Origin: Streptomyces sp. LBL
GTDB lineage: Bacteria; Actinomycetota; Actinomycetes; Streptomycetales; Streptomycetaceae
NCBI RefSeq assembly: GCF_029893585.1
Contig: NZ_JARXYX010000016.1
Location: 124,001-188,000 of the forward strand
Direction of reading: 5' to 3'
Length of the DNA stretch: 64,000 bases
The stretch's first letter is position 1. Every line of letters starts with the position of its first letter. The notes under the pieces are model-generated. The model was not told the origin of the DNA, ran no database searches, and saw nothing but the letters and a program-made list of their open reading frames with translations. A program made the translations under genes and the position numbers. Positions 42,828 through 50,622 of the stretch are shown one piece after another.

Positions 42828-43712
42828 ATGGAGACGGGGCTGAAGGTCGGCGCGGTGATCATCACCATGGGCAACCGCCCCGACGAACTGCGTGCCCTGC
42901 TCGACTCGGTCGCCAAGCAGGACGGCGCCCGCGTCGAGGTGGTCGTGGTCGGCAACGGCTCGCCCGTACCCAACGTCCCCGAAGGCGTACGGACCATCGA
43001 ACTGCCGGAGAACCTCGGCATCCCCGGCGGCCGCAACGTCGGCATAGAGGCCTTCGGGCCCGGCGGTCGAGACGTCGACATATTGATGTTCCTCGACGAC
43101 GACGGCCTTCTCGCGGGCCACGACACCGCCGAACTCTGCCGCCGGGCCTTCACGGACGACCCCGAGCTCGGCATCATCAGCTTCCGCATAGCCGACCCCG
43201 AGACGGGGATCACCCAGCGCCGCCACGTGCCGCGCCTGCGCGCCGCAGACCCGCTGCGCTCCTCCCGGGTCACCACCTTCCTGGGCGGCGCCAACGCCGT
43301 CCGCACCCGAGTCTTCGCCGAAGTCGGCGGCCTCCCGGATGAATTCTTCTACGCGCACGAGGAAAGCGACCTTGCATGGCGGGCCCTCGACGCGGGCTGG
43401 ATGATCGACTACCGGTCCGACATGGTGCTGTACCACCCCACGACCGCGCCTTCGCGGCACGCGGTCTACCACCGCATGGTCGCCCGCAACCGGGTCTGGC
43501 TCGCCCGACGCAACCTGCCCGCGCTCCTGATCCCCCTCTACCTGGGCGTCTGGCTGCTGCTCACCCTGGTGCGCCGCCCCTCGCGCCCCGCCCTGCGGGC
43601 GTGGTTCGGCGGATTCCGGGAGGGCTGGAGCACACCGTGCGGACCGCGGCACGCCATGAAGTGGCGTACGGTGTGGCGGCTGACTCGGCTGGGCCGGCCC
43701 CCCGTCATCTGA
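42828..43712 (+). CDS. family 2 glycosyltransferase
   Basis: The 294-aa GT2 enzyme starts KVGAVIITMGNRPDELRALLDSV, has ENLGIPGGRNVGIEA and the metal-binding FLDDDGLLA, then FLGGANAVRTRVFAEVGGLPDEFFYAHEESDLAWRAL, which contains the acceptor-site region and the catalytic ED-like pair. A hydrophobic stretch at LIPLYLGVWLLLTLV near the C-terminus may anchor it to the membrane. It probably adds a sugar to a lipid- or polyol-phosphate intermediate. GTG 42819 is an alternative start. It follows the second phosphotransferase by 5 bp; sugar and acceptor unknown. Confidence 0.88.
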   Translation: METGLKVGAVIITMGNRPDELRALLDSVAKQDGARVEVVVVGNGSPVPNVPEGVRTIELPENLGIPGGRNVGIEAFGPGGRDVDILMFLDDDGLLAGHDTAELCRRAFTDDPELGIISFRIADPETGITQRRHVPRLRAADPLRSSRVTTFLGGANAVRTRVFAEVGGLPDEFFYAHEESDLAWRALDAGWMIDYRSDMVLYHPTTAPSRHAVYHRMVARNRVWLARRNLPALLIPLYLGVWLLLTLVRRPSRPALRAWFGGFREGWSTPCGPRHAMKWRTVWRLTRLGRPPVI

Positions 43713-43796
43713 CAAGCTCGTGTCCGACAGCAACCGGGCCCAGCCGAGGCCCCGGGCCCGCACCGGGCTCCCGGCTCCTGCCAGGCCCGCACAGGC

Positions 43797-43854
43797 TGCG
43801 CATCGCGAAGACGAAAGTTTCCACTTGCGCATCTCGAAGACGAAAGTTTCCACT
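43797..43854. repeat. adjacent 29-bp direct repeats containing CGAAAGTTTC
   Basis: The units 43797-43825 and 43826-43854 differ at a single position. Each holds the palindrome GAAAGTTTC within ACGAAAGTTTCC. They end two bases before the exporter permease start, so an operator controlling this gene is plausible. Similar CGAAA-N-TTTCG sites are known as operators for LacI-type regulators in Streptomyces xylanase genes. Confidence 0.85.
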
Positions 43855-43855
43855 A

Positions 43856-44785
43856 GTGAGTGAGACAACGCACGACGGCACGGTCGCGGTGAGCGCGTCC
43901 GTGCCGCCCGACGCGGGCCTGACGGCGGCCCAGCTCGCCGCCGCACACGGGCTGACCGTGAGCGGCGCCCGGCCCTCCCTCGTCGAGTACGTCCGCCAGC
44001 TCCGGGACCGGCGTCACTTCATCATCGCCTTCTCCCGGGCGAAGCTGACCGCCCAGTACAGCCAGGCCAAGCTCGGCCAGGTGTGGCAGGTGGCGACCCC
44101 GCTGCTGAACGCGGCCGTGTACTTCTTCATCTTCGGCGTCATCCTGAACGCCGGCCGAGGCATGTCGAAGGACGTGTACATCCCGTTCCTGGTCACGGGT
44201 GTCTTCGTGTTCACCTTCACGCAGAGCTCGGTCATGGCCGGCGTGCGCGCCATCTCCGGCAACCTCGGCCTGGTCCGAGCGCTGCACTTCCCGCGCGCCT
44301 CGCTGCCGGTCTCCTTCGCGCTCCAGCAGCTCCAGCAGCTGCTGTTCTCGATGGTCGTGGTGTTCGCCGTGGTGATCGGCTTCGGGAGCTACCCGAGCCT
44401 GTCCTGGGTGCTGATCGTCCCGGTGCTCGTCCTGCAGTTCCTCTTCAACACCGGCCTGTCGCTGATCATGGCCCGCGCCGGCGCCAGGACCCCGGACCTC
44501 GCCCAGCTGATGCCGTTCGTGATGCGTACCTGGATGTACGCGTCCGGCGTGATGTTCTCCATCAAGGTCATGCTGGAGGACAAGCCGACCTGGATCGCCA
44601 ACGTCCTGCAGTGGAACCCGGCCGCGATCTACATGGACCTGATGCGCTTCGCCCTCATCGACGGCTACGGCTCCGAGAACCTGCCCGGCCACGTCTGGGC
44701 GGTGGCGGGCGCCTGGGCGGTGCTGTTCGCCCTGGGCGGCTTCGTGTACTTCTGGAAGGCGGAGGAGAGGTACGGCCGTGGCTGA
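43856..44785 (+). CDS. ABC-2 polysaccharide/polyol-phosphate exporter permease (TagG-like)
   Basis: The 309-aa protein has a polar N-terminus (about 45 residues), then RDRRHFIIAFSRAKLTAQYSQAKLGQVWQVATPLLNAAVYFFIFGVIL, the typical start of the ABC-2 permeases for O-antigen and teichoic acid export. About six membrane segments follow. GTG 43856 is the start, with no good ribosome site but right after two 29-bp repeats. It overlaps the ATPase gene by 8 nt. The cargo is probably the product of the CDP-alcohol cluster just upstream. Confidence 0.88.
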   Translation: MSETTHDGTVAVSASVPPDAGLTAAQLAAAHGLTVSGARPSLVEYVRQLRDRRHFIIAFSRAKLTAQYSQAKLGQVWQVATPLLNAAVYFFIFGVILNAGRGMSKDVYIPFLVTGVFVFTFTQSSVMAGVRAISGNLGLVRALHFPRASLPVSFALQQLQQLLFSMVVVFAVVIGFGSYPSLSWVLIVPVLVLQFLFNTGLSLIMARAGARTPDLAQLMPFVMRTWMYASGVMFSIKVMLEDKPTWIANVLQWNPAAIYMDLMRFALIDGYGSENLPGHVWAVAGAWAVLFALGGFVYFWKAEERYGRG

Positions 44786-45557
44786 GCACATCGAGGACGC
44801 GCGAGTCCCCACCGTCATCGCGGACGAACTGCACATCGTCTACCGCGTGAACGGCGCCAAGACCGGCAAGGGCAGTGCCACCGCCGCTCTCAGCCGCATC
44901 CTGCGGCGCGGAGAGGAGCGGGGGGTACGCAAGGTGCACGCGGTCAAGGGCGTCTCCTTCGTCGCCTACCGCGGCGAGGCCATCGGCCTCATCGGCTCCA
45001 ACGGCTCCGGCAAGTCGACCCTGTTGCGTGCCATCGCCGGTCTGCTCCCGGCCGAGAAGGGCAAGGTCTACACCGGCGGTCAGCCCTCCCTGCTCGGCGT
45101 GAACGCGGCTCTGATGAACGACCTCACCGGTGAGCGGAACGTCATATTGGGCGGGCTCGCCATGGGCATGTCCCGCGAGCAGATCAAGGAGCGCTACCAG
45201 GAGATCGTCGACTTCTCGGGGATCAACGAGAAGGGCGACTTCATCACTCTCCCGATGCGCACCTACTCCTCCGGCATGGCGGCCCGGCTGCGCTTCTCCA
45301 TCGCCGCCGCCAAGGACCACGACGTCCTGATGATCGACGAGGCCCTCGCCACCGGTGACCGCAAGTTCCAGAAGCGTTCCGAGGAACGCATCCGGGAACT
45401 GCGCAAAGAGGCGGGCACGGTCTTCCTCGTCAGTCACAACAACAAGTCGATCCGTGACACCTGCGACCGCGTCCTGTGGCTGGAACGGGGCGAGCTGCGC
45501 ATGGACGGCCCGACCGACGAGGTCATCAAGGAGTACGAGAAGTTCACGGGCAAGTAG
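44778..45557 (+). CDS. ABC exporter ATP-binding protein (TagH-like)
   Basis: The 259-aa ATPase has Walker A LIGSNGSGKST (about residues 73-83), the TYSSGMAARLRFSIAAA signature, Walker B DVLMIDEALATGD and switch His in VSHNNKSI. The YSSGMxxRL signature and LLGVNAALMNDLTGERNV segment are those of polysaccharide/teichoic acid exporters (TagH, Wzt). The preceding AVKGVSFVAYRGEAIGL fits. GTG 44778 overlaps the permease gene. A strong stem-loop follows at 45600-45626, ending the cluster. Confidence 0.93.
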   Translation: MAEHIEDARVPTVIADELHIVYRVNGAKTGKGSATAALSRILRRGEERGVRKVHAVKGVSFVAYRGEAIGLIGSNGSGKSTLLRAIAGLLPAEKGKVYTGGQPSLLGVNAALMNDLTGERNVILGGLAMGMSREQIKERYQEIVDFSGINEKGDFITLPMRTYSSGMAARLRFSIAAAKDHDVLMIDEALATGDRKFQKRSEERIRELRKEAGTVFLVSHNNKSIRDTCDRVLWLERGELRMDGPTDEVIKEYEKFTGK

Positions 45558-45599
45558 TCCACCCGCACCCGGTCGAAAGAGACCGCCCCGCTTCCCAGG

Positions 45600-45626
45600 G
45601 CCCCGCCGGAACTGCTCCGGCGGGGC
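45600..45626 (+). terminator. strong stem-loop terminator of the polyol-phosphate cluster
   Basis: GCCCCGCCGGA (45600-45610) pairs perfectly with TCCGGCGGGGC (45616-45626) around a 5-nt loop, 43 bases after the ATPase stop. It separates this cluster from the hopanoid operon. Confidence 0.8.
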
Positions 45627-45882
45627 TCCGCGTCTGCAAAGGAAAGGTCAACTGGGGCCCGCGTCAGGAATCTTGGGACCAATCGGTGTGTTCTTGTGAT
45701 GTGCAGGACACCCCAGCGATCAGCGCCGCGTTGTACAACGTAAGCTGTACAGGTCCCGAAACGCGGCAAGTAGGGCGATAATGCGCCACACCCTGCGCCA
45801 GTGCTGCCGCGTGGGCGGCCGGGCGGCGTGTCCGAAATAGTGTGCATTGGGTCGGCAGTGTAGAACGGGAGATGTGACGGCA
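45627..45882 (+). promoter_or_regulatory. hopanoid operon promoter region with TGTACA palindromes
   Basis: This AT-richer stretch contains GTTGTACAAC (45730-45739) and CTGTACAG (45745-45752), two palindromes with TGTACA cores 14 bp apart, possible binding sites for a dimeric regulator. GATAAT (45777-45782) and TAGAAC (45861-45866) could be -10 elements. No regulator gene adjoins. The remainder shows nothing recognisable. Confidence 0.45.
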
Positions 45883-45948
45883 ATGGCTACGGAAACTCCC
45901 CAGATCCACGCAGCATGTGCCGTCCCCGCCCAGGGCAGCCAGTGGTGA
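45883..45948 (+). CDS. 21-codon leader ORF coupled to hpnC
   Basis: ATG 45883 (with GGGAG 12 nt before, or GTG 45874 in frame) encodes MATETPQIHAACAVPAQGSQ and a Trp, stopping at TGA 45946-45948. The stop overlaps GTG 45945, the start of hpnC, as GTGA. This end-to-start overlap is the usual form of translational coupling. It is a candidate leader peptide; the alternative is that it is just the 5' leader with an accidental frame. Confidence 0.5.
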   Translation: MATETPQIHAACAVPAQGSQW

Positions 45949-46859
45949 GGGGAAGCGGCACGCCGCACGCCGGTGATGCGGAGCGCGGCACGCTCGACAA
46001 GGCCGCGGCGGAGAACTTCCCCGTGGCCCCGTTCTTCCTGCCCAGGGCCTGGCGCACCGACCTCATGGCCGTCTACGGCTTCGCCCGTCTCGTCGACGAC
46101 ATCGGTGACGGCGATCTGGCCCCCGGCGGCGCCGACGCCCGCCTGCTCGGCGTGTCGCCCACGGACGCCGAGGACCGGACGGTCCTGCTGGACGCCTTCG
46201 AGGCCGACCTCCACCGCGTCTTCGCCACGTCGTCGCGTCCGGGGCCGCGCCACCCGCTGCTGCGCCGCCTCCAGCCGACCGTCCGCCGCCACGCGCTGAC
46301 CCCCGAGCCGTTCCTCGGGCTGATCGCCGCCAACCGCCAGGACCAGCTCGTCGCGCGCTACGAGACCTACGACGACCTCCTCGCGTACTGCGAACTGTCC
46401 GCCAACCCCGTCGGCCGCCTGGTGCTCGCCGTCACCGGGACATCGACCCCCGAGCGGATCCGCCGCTCCGACGCGATCTGCACAGCCCTGCAGATCGTCG
46501 AACACCTCCAGGACGTCGCCGAGGACCTCGGCCGCGACCGCATCTACCTGCCCGCCGCGGACATGAAGCGCTTCCACGTTCAGGAAAGGGATCTCGCCGC
46601 GAAAACCGGGGGCGCGTCGGTGCGTGCTCTGGTTGCATACGAAGCGCAACGCGCCAGCGATCTCCTGAATGAAGGCGCCCCCCTGGTGGGTAGCGTCCAC
46701 GGCAGGTTGAAACTGCTGCTCGCAGGGTTCGTGGCGGGGGGAAGGGCGGCGATCCGGGCGATCGCCGCCGCCGAATACGACGTACTTCCCGGCCCGCCCG
46801 AGCCCGGCAAGATCCAGTTGCTGCGCGAGGTGGGCGTCACTCTGCGAGGAAAGAGGTGA
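45945..46859 (+). CDS. hpnC: HpnC, first enzyme of squalene formation (presqualene/hydroxysqualene route)
   Basis: The 304-aa trans-isoprenyl-diphosphate synthase-like protein has the Asp-rich motifs of squalene/phytoene synthases: MAVYGFARLVDDIGDGD (about residues 35-50) and IVEHLQDVAEDLGRDRIYLP (about 185-203). HpnC, D and E convert two farnesyl diphosphates to squalene through presqualene diphosphate and hydroxysqualene. In the established pathway HpnD makes presqualene diphosphate and HpnC converts it to hydroxysqualene. The start is set at GTG 45945 because it overlaps the leader ORF stop; GTG 45942 adds one residue. It overlaps hpnD by four bases. Confidence 0.9.
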   Translation: MRGSGTPHAGDAERGTLDKAAAENFPVAPFFLPRAWRTDLMAVYGFARLVDDIGDGDLAPGGADARLLGVSPTDAEDRTVLLDAFEADLHRVFATSSRPGPRHPLLRRLQPTVRRHALTPEPFLGLIAANRQDQLVARYETYDDLLAYCELSANPVGRLVLAVTGTSTPERIRRSDAICTALQIVEHLQDVAEDLGRDRIYLPAADMKRFHVQERDLAAKTGGASVRALVAYEAQRASDLLNEGAPLVGSVHGRLKLLLAGFVAGGRAAIRAIAAAEYDVLPGPPEPGKIQLLREVGVTLRGKR

Positions 46860-47806
46860 TCCGGACCGTGGAGTCGGAACCACACGTGTCCGCACCGGTA
46901 CTCGCCGCCTACAGCTACTGCGAGACCGTGACCGGGCAGCAGGCCCGTAACTTCGCGTACGGCATCAGACTGCTGCCGACGCCCAAGCGTCGCGCGATGT
47001 CCGCGCTGTACGCGTTCTCCCGGCGCGTCGACGACATCGGCGACGGCGCGCTGGCGAACGAGGTCAAGAGCGCGAGACTGGAGGAGACCCGGGAGATGCT
47101 GGCCCGGGTGCGCGACGGTGCGATCGCCGAGGACGGCACCGACCCCGTCGCGGTCGCCCTCGCCCACGCCGCCGAGGCCTTCCCGATCCCGCTGGGCGGC
47201 CTGGACGAACTCATCGACGGCGTGCTGATGGACGTCCGCGGCGAGGCCTACGAGACCTGGGACGACCTGAAGGTGTACTGCCGTTGCGTGGCGGGCGCCA
47301 TCGGGCGGATCTCGCTCGGCGTGTTCGGCACCGAGTCAGGAGCGCGCGGTGTCGAGCGCGCGCCGGAGTACGCCGACACGCTCGGACTGGCACTCCAGCT
47401 CACCAACATCCTGCGGGACGTCCGTGAGGACGCCGAGGGCGGGCGCACCTACCTGCCCGCCGACGACCTCGCCAAGTTCGGCTGCTCGGCCGGCTTCAAG
47501 GGGCCGAAACCACCGGAGGGCGCCGACTTCGCGGGCCTCGTGCACTTCGAAGTGCGTCGGGCCCGCGCCCTTTTCGCCGAGGGCTACCGGCTGCTCCCGA
47601 TGCTCGACCGGCGCAGCGGCGCCTGTGTCGCCGCCATGGCCGGCATCTACCGCCGCCTCCTCGACCGCATCGAGCGCGACCCGGAGGCCGTGCTGCGCGG
47701 CCGGGTCTCGCTGCCCGGACGGGAGAAGGCGTACGTCGCCGTACGCGGCCTGTCCGGCCTGGACACCCGCCACGTGACCCGCAGAACCGTCAGGAGGCGC
47801 GCCTGA
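46856..47806 (+). CDS. hpnD: HpnD, presqualene diphosphate synthase
   Basis: The 316-aa squalene/phytoene synthase family member has ALYAFSRRVDDIGDGAL (about residues 48-64, first Asp motif) and LALQLTNILRDVREDAEGGRTYLP (about 180-203, second). It fuses two farnesyl diphosphates head to head. GTG 46856 overlaps the hpnC stop (GTGA); its stop overlaps the next small ORF's ATG (TGATG). The tail after SGLDTRHVTRRTVRRRA is basic. It is part of the hopanoid operon; assignment between HpnC and HpnD rests on gene order and motif spacing. Confidence 0.92.
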   Translation: MIRTVESEPHVSAPVLAAYSYCETVTGQQARNFAYGIRLLPTPKRRAMSALYAFSRRVDDIGDGALANEVKSARLEETREMLARVRDGAIAEDGTDPVAVALAHAAEAFPIPLGGLDELIDGVLMDVRGEAYETWDDLKVYCRCVAGAIGRISLGVFGTESGARGVERAPEYADTLGLALQLTNILRDVREDAEGGRTYLPADDLAKFGCSAGFKGPKPPEGADFAGLVHFEVRRARALFAEGYRLLPMLDRRSGACVAAMAGIYRRLLDRIERDPEAVLRGRVSLPGREKAYVAVRGLSGLDTRHVTRRTVRRRA

Positions 47807-47946
47807 TGGACAATCCGGTCCAAGGTGATGCCACCGGAGAAAACTGGCACGCAACCCTCCGGCCGGGGACGGCGTCCCTGACTGCAACGGCCTGCCGTGC
47901 ATCGTTCGACCCCCACGGCGGCCGGGCAGGGGAGGACGCACCATGA
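47806..47946 (+). CDS. 46-aa protein coupled between hpnD and hpnE (DUF6380-like)
   Basis: This frame is exactly fitted between its neighbours: ATG 47806 overlaps the hpnD stop (TGATG) and TGA 47944-47946 overlaps the hpnE ATG. It reads MDNPVQGDATGENWHATLRP then GTASLTATACRASFDPHGGR and ends GEDAP. The GDATGxxWHATLRxGTASLT pattern is one I recall in many small Streptomyces proteins called DUF6380, of unknown function. Its precise coupling to both enzymes favours a real gene or a translational bridge across the gap, rather than chance. Confidence 0.6.
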   Translation: MDNPVQGDATGENWHATLRPGTASLTATACRASFDPHGGRAGEDAP

Positions 47947-49370
47947 CCGACGGCACGCGGTCCGACGAGCCGCTCGCGGACACGCCGGAACACTCCGGCA
48001 AAGACGCCGTCGTGGTCGGCGGCGGGCTCGCCGGCATCACCACCGCGCTCGCACTCGCCGACGCCGGAGTCCGGGTGACGTTGCTCGAAGGCAGGCCGCG
48101 CCTGGGCGGGCTCGCCTTCTCCTTCCAGCGCGACGGGCTGACCGTCGACAACGGACAGCACGTGTATCTGCGCTGCTGCACCGCCTACCGCTGGTTCCTC
48201 GACCGGATCGAGGGTGCCGCGCTGGCCCCGCTGCAGGATCGTCTGGACGTGCCCGTACTCGACGTCGACCGGCCCGAGGGCAGGCGGCTCGGCAGGCTGC
48301 GGCGCGACGCGTTGCCGGTGCCCCTGCATCTGGGGCGCGGCCTCGCCACGTATCCGCATCTCTCCCTCGCCGAACGTGCCAGGGTCGGGCGTGCCGCGCT
48401 CGCGCTCAAGGGGCTCGACCTCGCCGATCCGACCCTGGACACGCAGGACTTCGGCAGCTGGCTGACCGCGCACGGTCAGTCGGCGCGCGCCATCGAGGCC
48501 CTGTGGGACCTGGTCGGGGTCGCCACCCTCAACGCGGTCGCGGGCGACGCCTCGCTCGGGCTCGCCGCGATGGTGTTCAAGACCGGTCTGCTGTCCGAGC
48601 CGGGCGCGGCCGACATCGGATGGGCGCGCGTCCCGCTGGGCGAACTGCATGACCGGCTCGCCCGCAAGGCGCTCGACTCCGCGGGCGTGCGTACCGAAGT
48701 CCGTACACGCGTCACCTCCATCTCGACTGACGAAAACGGGCGTTGGAGCGTTCAGGTTCCCGGTGAGACACTCGCGGCGGACGCGGTCGTGCTCGCCGTA
48801 CCGCACCGCGAGGCCCACGACCTGCTGCCGCCCGGAGCGCTCGACGCCCCCGGGCGACTGCTGGAGATCGGCACCGCGCCGATCCTCAACGTCCATGTCG
48901 TCTACGACCGCACGGTGCTCACCCGGCCGTTCTTCGCAGCCCTCGGCACTCCGGTGCAGTGGGTGTTCGACCGGACCGAGGCCTCCGGGCTGAGCGGGGG
49001 CCAGTACCTCGCGCTGTCCCAGTCGGCGGCCCACGACGAGATCGACGAGCCCGTCGCCGTCCTGCGCGAGCGGTATCTGCCGGAACTGGAGCGACTGCTG
49101 CCCCGCGCGCGGGGGGCCGAGGTGAGGGACTTCTTCGTGACCAGAGAGCGTACGGCGACGTTCGCTCCCACCCCCGGCGTCGGGCGGCTCAGGCCCGGCG
49201 CCCGCACCAAGGCACCCGGCCTGTACCTGGCCGGAGCGTGGACCGCCACAGGGTGGCCCGCGACCATGGAGAGTGCGGTCCGCAGCGGAGTGAGCGCGGC
49301 CGACGCCGCACTCGGCGCCCTGGGCCGGACCCGCCCCCGCCATCTCTTCGCATTCGAGGAGGCGGCCTGA
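47943..49370 (+). CDS. hpnE: HpnE, FAD-dependent hydroxysqualene dehydroxylase
   Basis: The 475-aa flavoprotein starts with a polar tail, then DAVVVGGGLAGITTALALADAGVRVTLLEGRPRLGG (about residues 22-56), a complete dinucleotide fold. It resembles the phytoene-desaturase/amine oxidase family (the N-terminal FSFQRDGLTVDNGQHVY, and the C-terminal GLYLAGAWTATGWPATMESAVRSG near residue 440). HpnE reduces hydroxysqualene to squalene. ATG 47943 has AGGGGAGG upstream and overlaps the small ORF. The stop TGA touches an ATG of the next gene (TGATG). Confidence 0.92.
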   Translation: MTDGTRSDEPLADTPEHSGKDAVVVGGGLAGITTALALADAGVRVTLLEGRPRLGGLAFSFQRDGLTVDNGQHVYLRCCTAYRWFLDRIEGAALAPLQDRLDVPVLDVDRPEGRRLGRLRRDALPVPLHLGRGLATYPHLSLAERARVGRAALALKGLDLADPTLDTQDFGSWLTAHGQSARAIEALWDLVGVATLNAVAGDASLGLAAMVFKTGLLSEPGAADIGWARVPLGELHDRLARKALDSAGVRTEVRTRVTSISTDENGRWSVQVPGETLAADAVVLAVPHREAHDLLPPGALDAPGRLLEIGTAPILNVHVVYDRTVLTRPFFAALGTPVQWVFDRTEASGLSGGQYLALSQSAAHDEIDEPVAVLRERYLPELERLLPRARGAEVRDFFVTRERTATFAPTPGVGRLRPGARTKAPGLYLAGAWTATGWPATMESAVRSGVSAADAALGALGRTRPRHLFAFEEAA

Positions 49371-49432
49371 TGCCGGCTCGGCACGGCACGGCAGGTGCCC
49401 GCACCTCCGGTACCGCAACAAGAGGAGAGACT

Positions 49433-50506
49433 GTGCCCACTGTGCCCCCGGCCTCGACGGCCGCTCGGCGGCCTGCGGTGGACGTGACCGCGCTCCTGGA
49501 GCGCGGCCGGACCCTGGCCACACCGGTGCTGCGGACGGCGATCGACCGCCTGGCAGCTCCCATGGACACTGTTTCCGCCTACCACTTCGGATGGATCGAC
49601 GCCCAGGGCAACCCCGCCGACGGAGACGGCGGCAAGGCCGTACGTCCCGCGCTCGCCGTGCTCTCCGCCGAGGTCACCGGCGCCGCACCCGAGGTCGGCA
49701 TCCCCGGCGCGGTCGCCGTCGAACTCGTCCACAACTTCTCCCTGCTGCACGACGACCTGATGGACGGCGACGAACAGCGCCGCCACCGCGACACCGTCTG
49801 GAAGGTGCACGGCCCCGCCCAGGCCATCCTGGTCGGCGACGCCCTGTTCGCCCTCGCCAACGAGGTGCTGCTGGAGCTCGGCACCGTCGAGGCGGGCCGC
49901 GCCACCCGCCGGCTGACCAGCGCCACCCGCGCCCTGATCGACGGCCAGGCGCAGGACATCTCCTACGAGCACCGCGACCGCGTCAGCGTCGAGGAGTGCC
50001 TGGAGATGGAGGGCAACAAGACGGGGGCCCTGCTCGCCTGCGCCAGTTCGATCGGCGCCGTGCTCGGCGGCGCGGACGACCGCACCGCCGACACGCTGGA
50101 GACGTACGGCTACCACCTCGGCCTCGCCTTCCAAGCTGTCGACGACCTCCTCGGGATCTGGGGCGACCCGGTCTCCACCGGCAAGCAGACCTGGAGCGAC
50201 CTGCGCCAGCGCAAGAAATCCCTGCCTGTCGTGGCCGCGCTCGCGGCGGGCGGTCCCGCCTCCGAGCGGCTCGGCGAGATGCTCGCCGCCGACGCCAAGC
50301 GCAGCGACTTCGAGAACTTCTCCGAGGAGGAGTTCGCGGCCCGCGCCGCCCTCATCGAGGAGGCCGGCGCCCGCGAGTGGACGGCCGAGGAAGCCCGCCG
50401 TCAGCACACCATCGCCATCCAAGCCCTGGACACCGTCGACATGCCCGACCGGGTACGGGCGCAGTTCACGGCGCTCGCCGACTTCGTCGTCGTACGAAAG
50501 AGATGA
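49433..50506 (+). CDS. polyprenyl (farnesyl-type) diphosphate synthase
   Basis: The 357-aa trans-prenyltransferase has LVHNFSLLHDDLMDGDEQRR (first DDxxD) and GLAFQAVDDLLGIWGD (second, DDxxG/W-D type), plus GNKTGALLACASS. It would condense IPP with allylic diphosphates to make farnesyl diphosphate for the HpnCDE enzymes. GTG 49433 is chosen as start because AAGAGGAGAGA precedes it; an ATG at 49370 overlapping the hpnE stop is in frame and would add 21 residues. It is followed after 116 bp by shc, with a stem-loop between. Confidence 0.9.
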   Translation: MPTVPPASTAARRPAVDVTALLERGRTLATPVLRTAIDRLAAPMDTVSAYHFGWIDAQGNPADGDGGKAVRPALAVLSAEVTGAAPEVGIPGAVAVELVHNFSLLHDDLMDGDEQRRHRDTVWKVHGPAQAILVGDALFALANEVLLELGTVEAGRATRRLTSATRALIDGQAQDISYEHRDRVSVEECLEMEGNKTGALLACASSIGAVLGGADDRTADTLETYGYHLGLAFQAVDDLLGIWGDPVSTGKQTWSDLRQRKKSLPVVAALAAGGPASERLGEMLAADAKRSDFENFSEEEFAARAALIEEAGAREWTAEEARRQHTIAIQALDTVDMPDRVRAQFTALADFVVVRKR

Positions 50507-50539
50507 TCACTATCGGTCGAATAACCCTCGCGTAGTCGC

Positions 50540-50572
50540 CGGCCGGTGTCGCGGGAAGCGACGCACCGGCCG
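50540..50572 (+). promoter_or_regulatory. stem-loop between the prenyl synthase and shc
   Basis: CGGCCGGTG (50540-50548) pairs with CACCGGCCG (50564-50572) around a 15-nt loop that can itself pair. There is no T-run. It may set relative expression of the two halves of the hopanoid operon by attenuating or protecting the transcript; an internal promoter is not evident. Confidence 0.4.
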
Positions 50573-50622
50573 ACGGCGGACCCACAGCAGGACGACTCGC
50601 ACGACTGCACGAAGGGGAAGCC

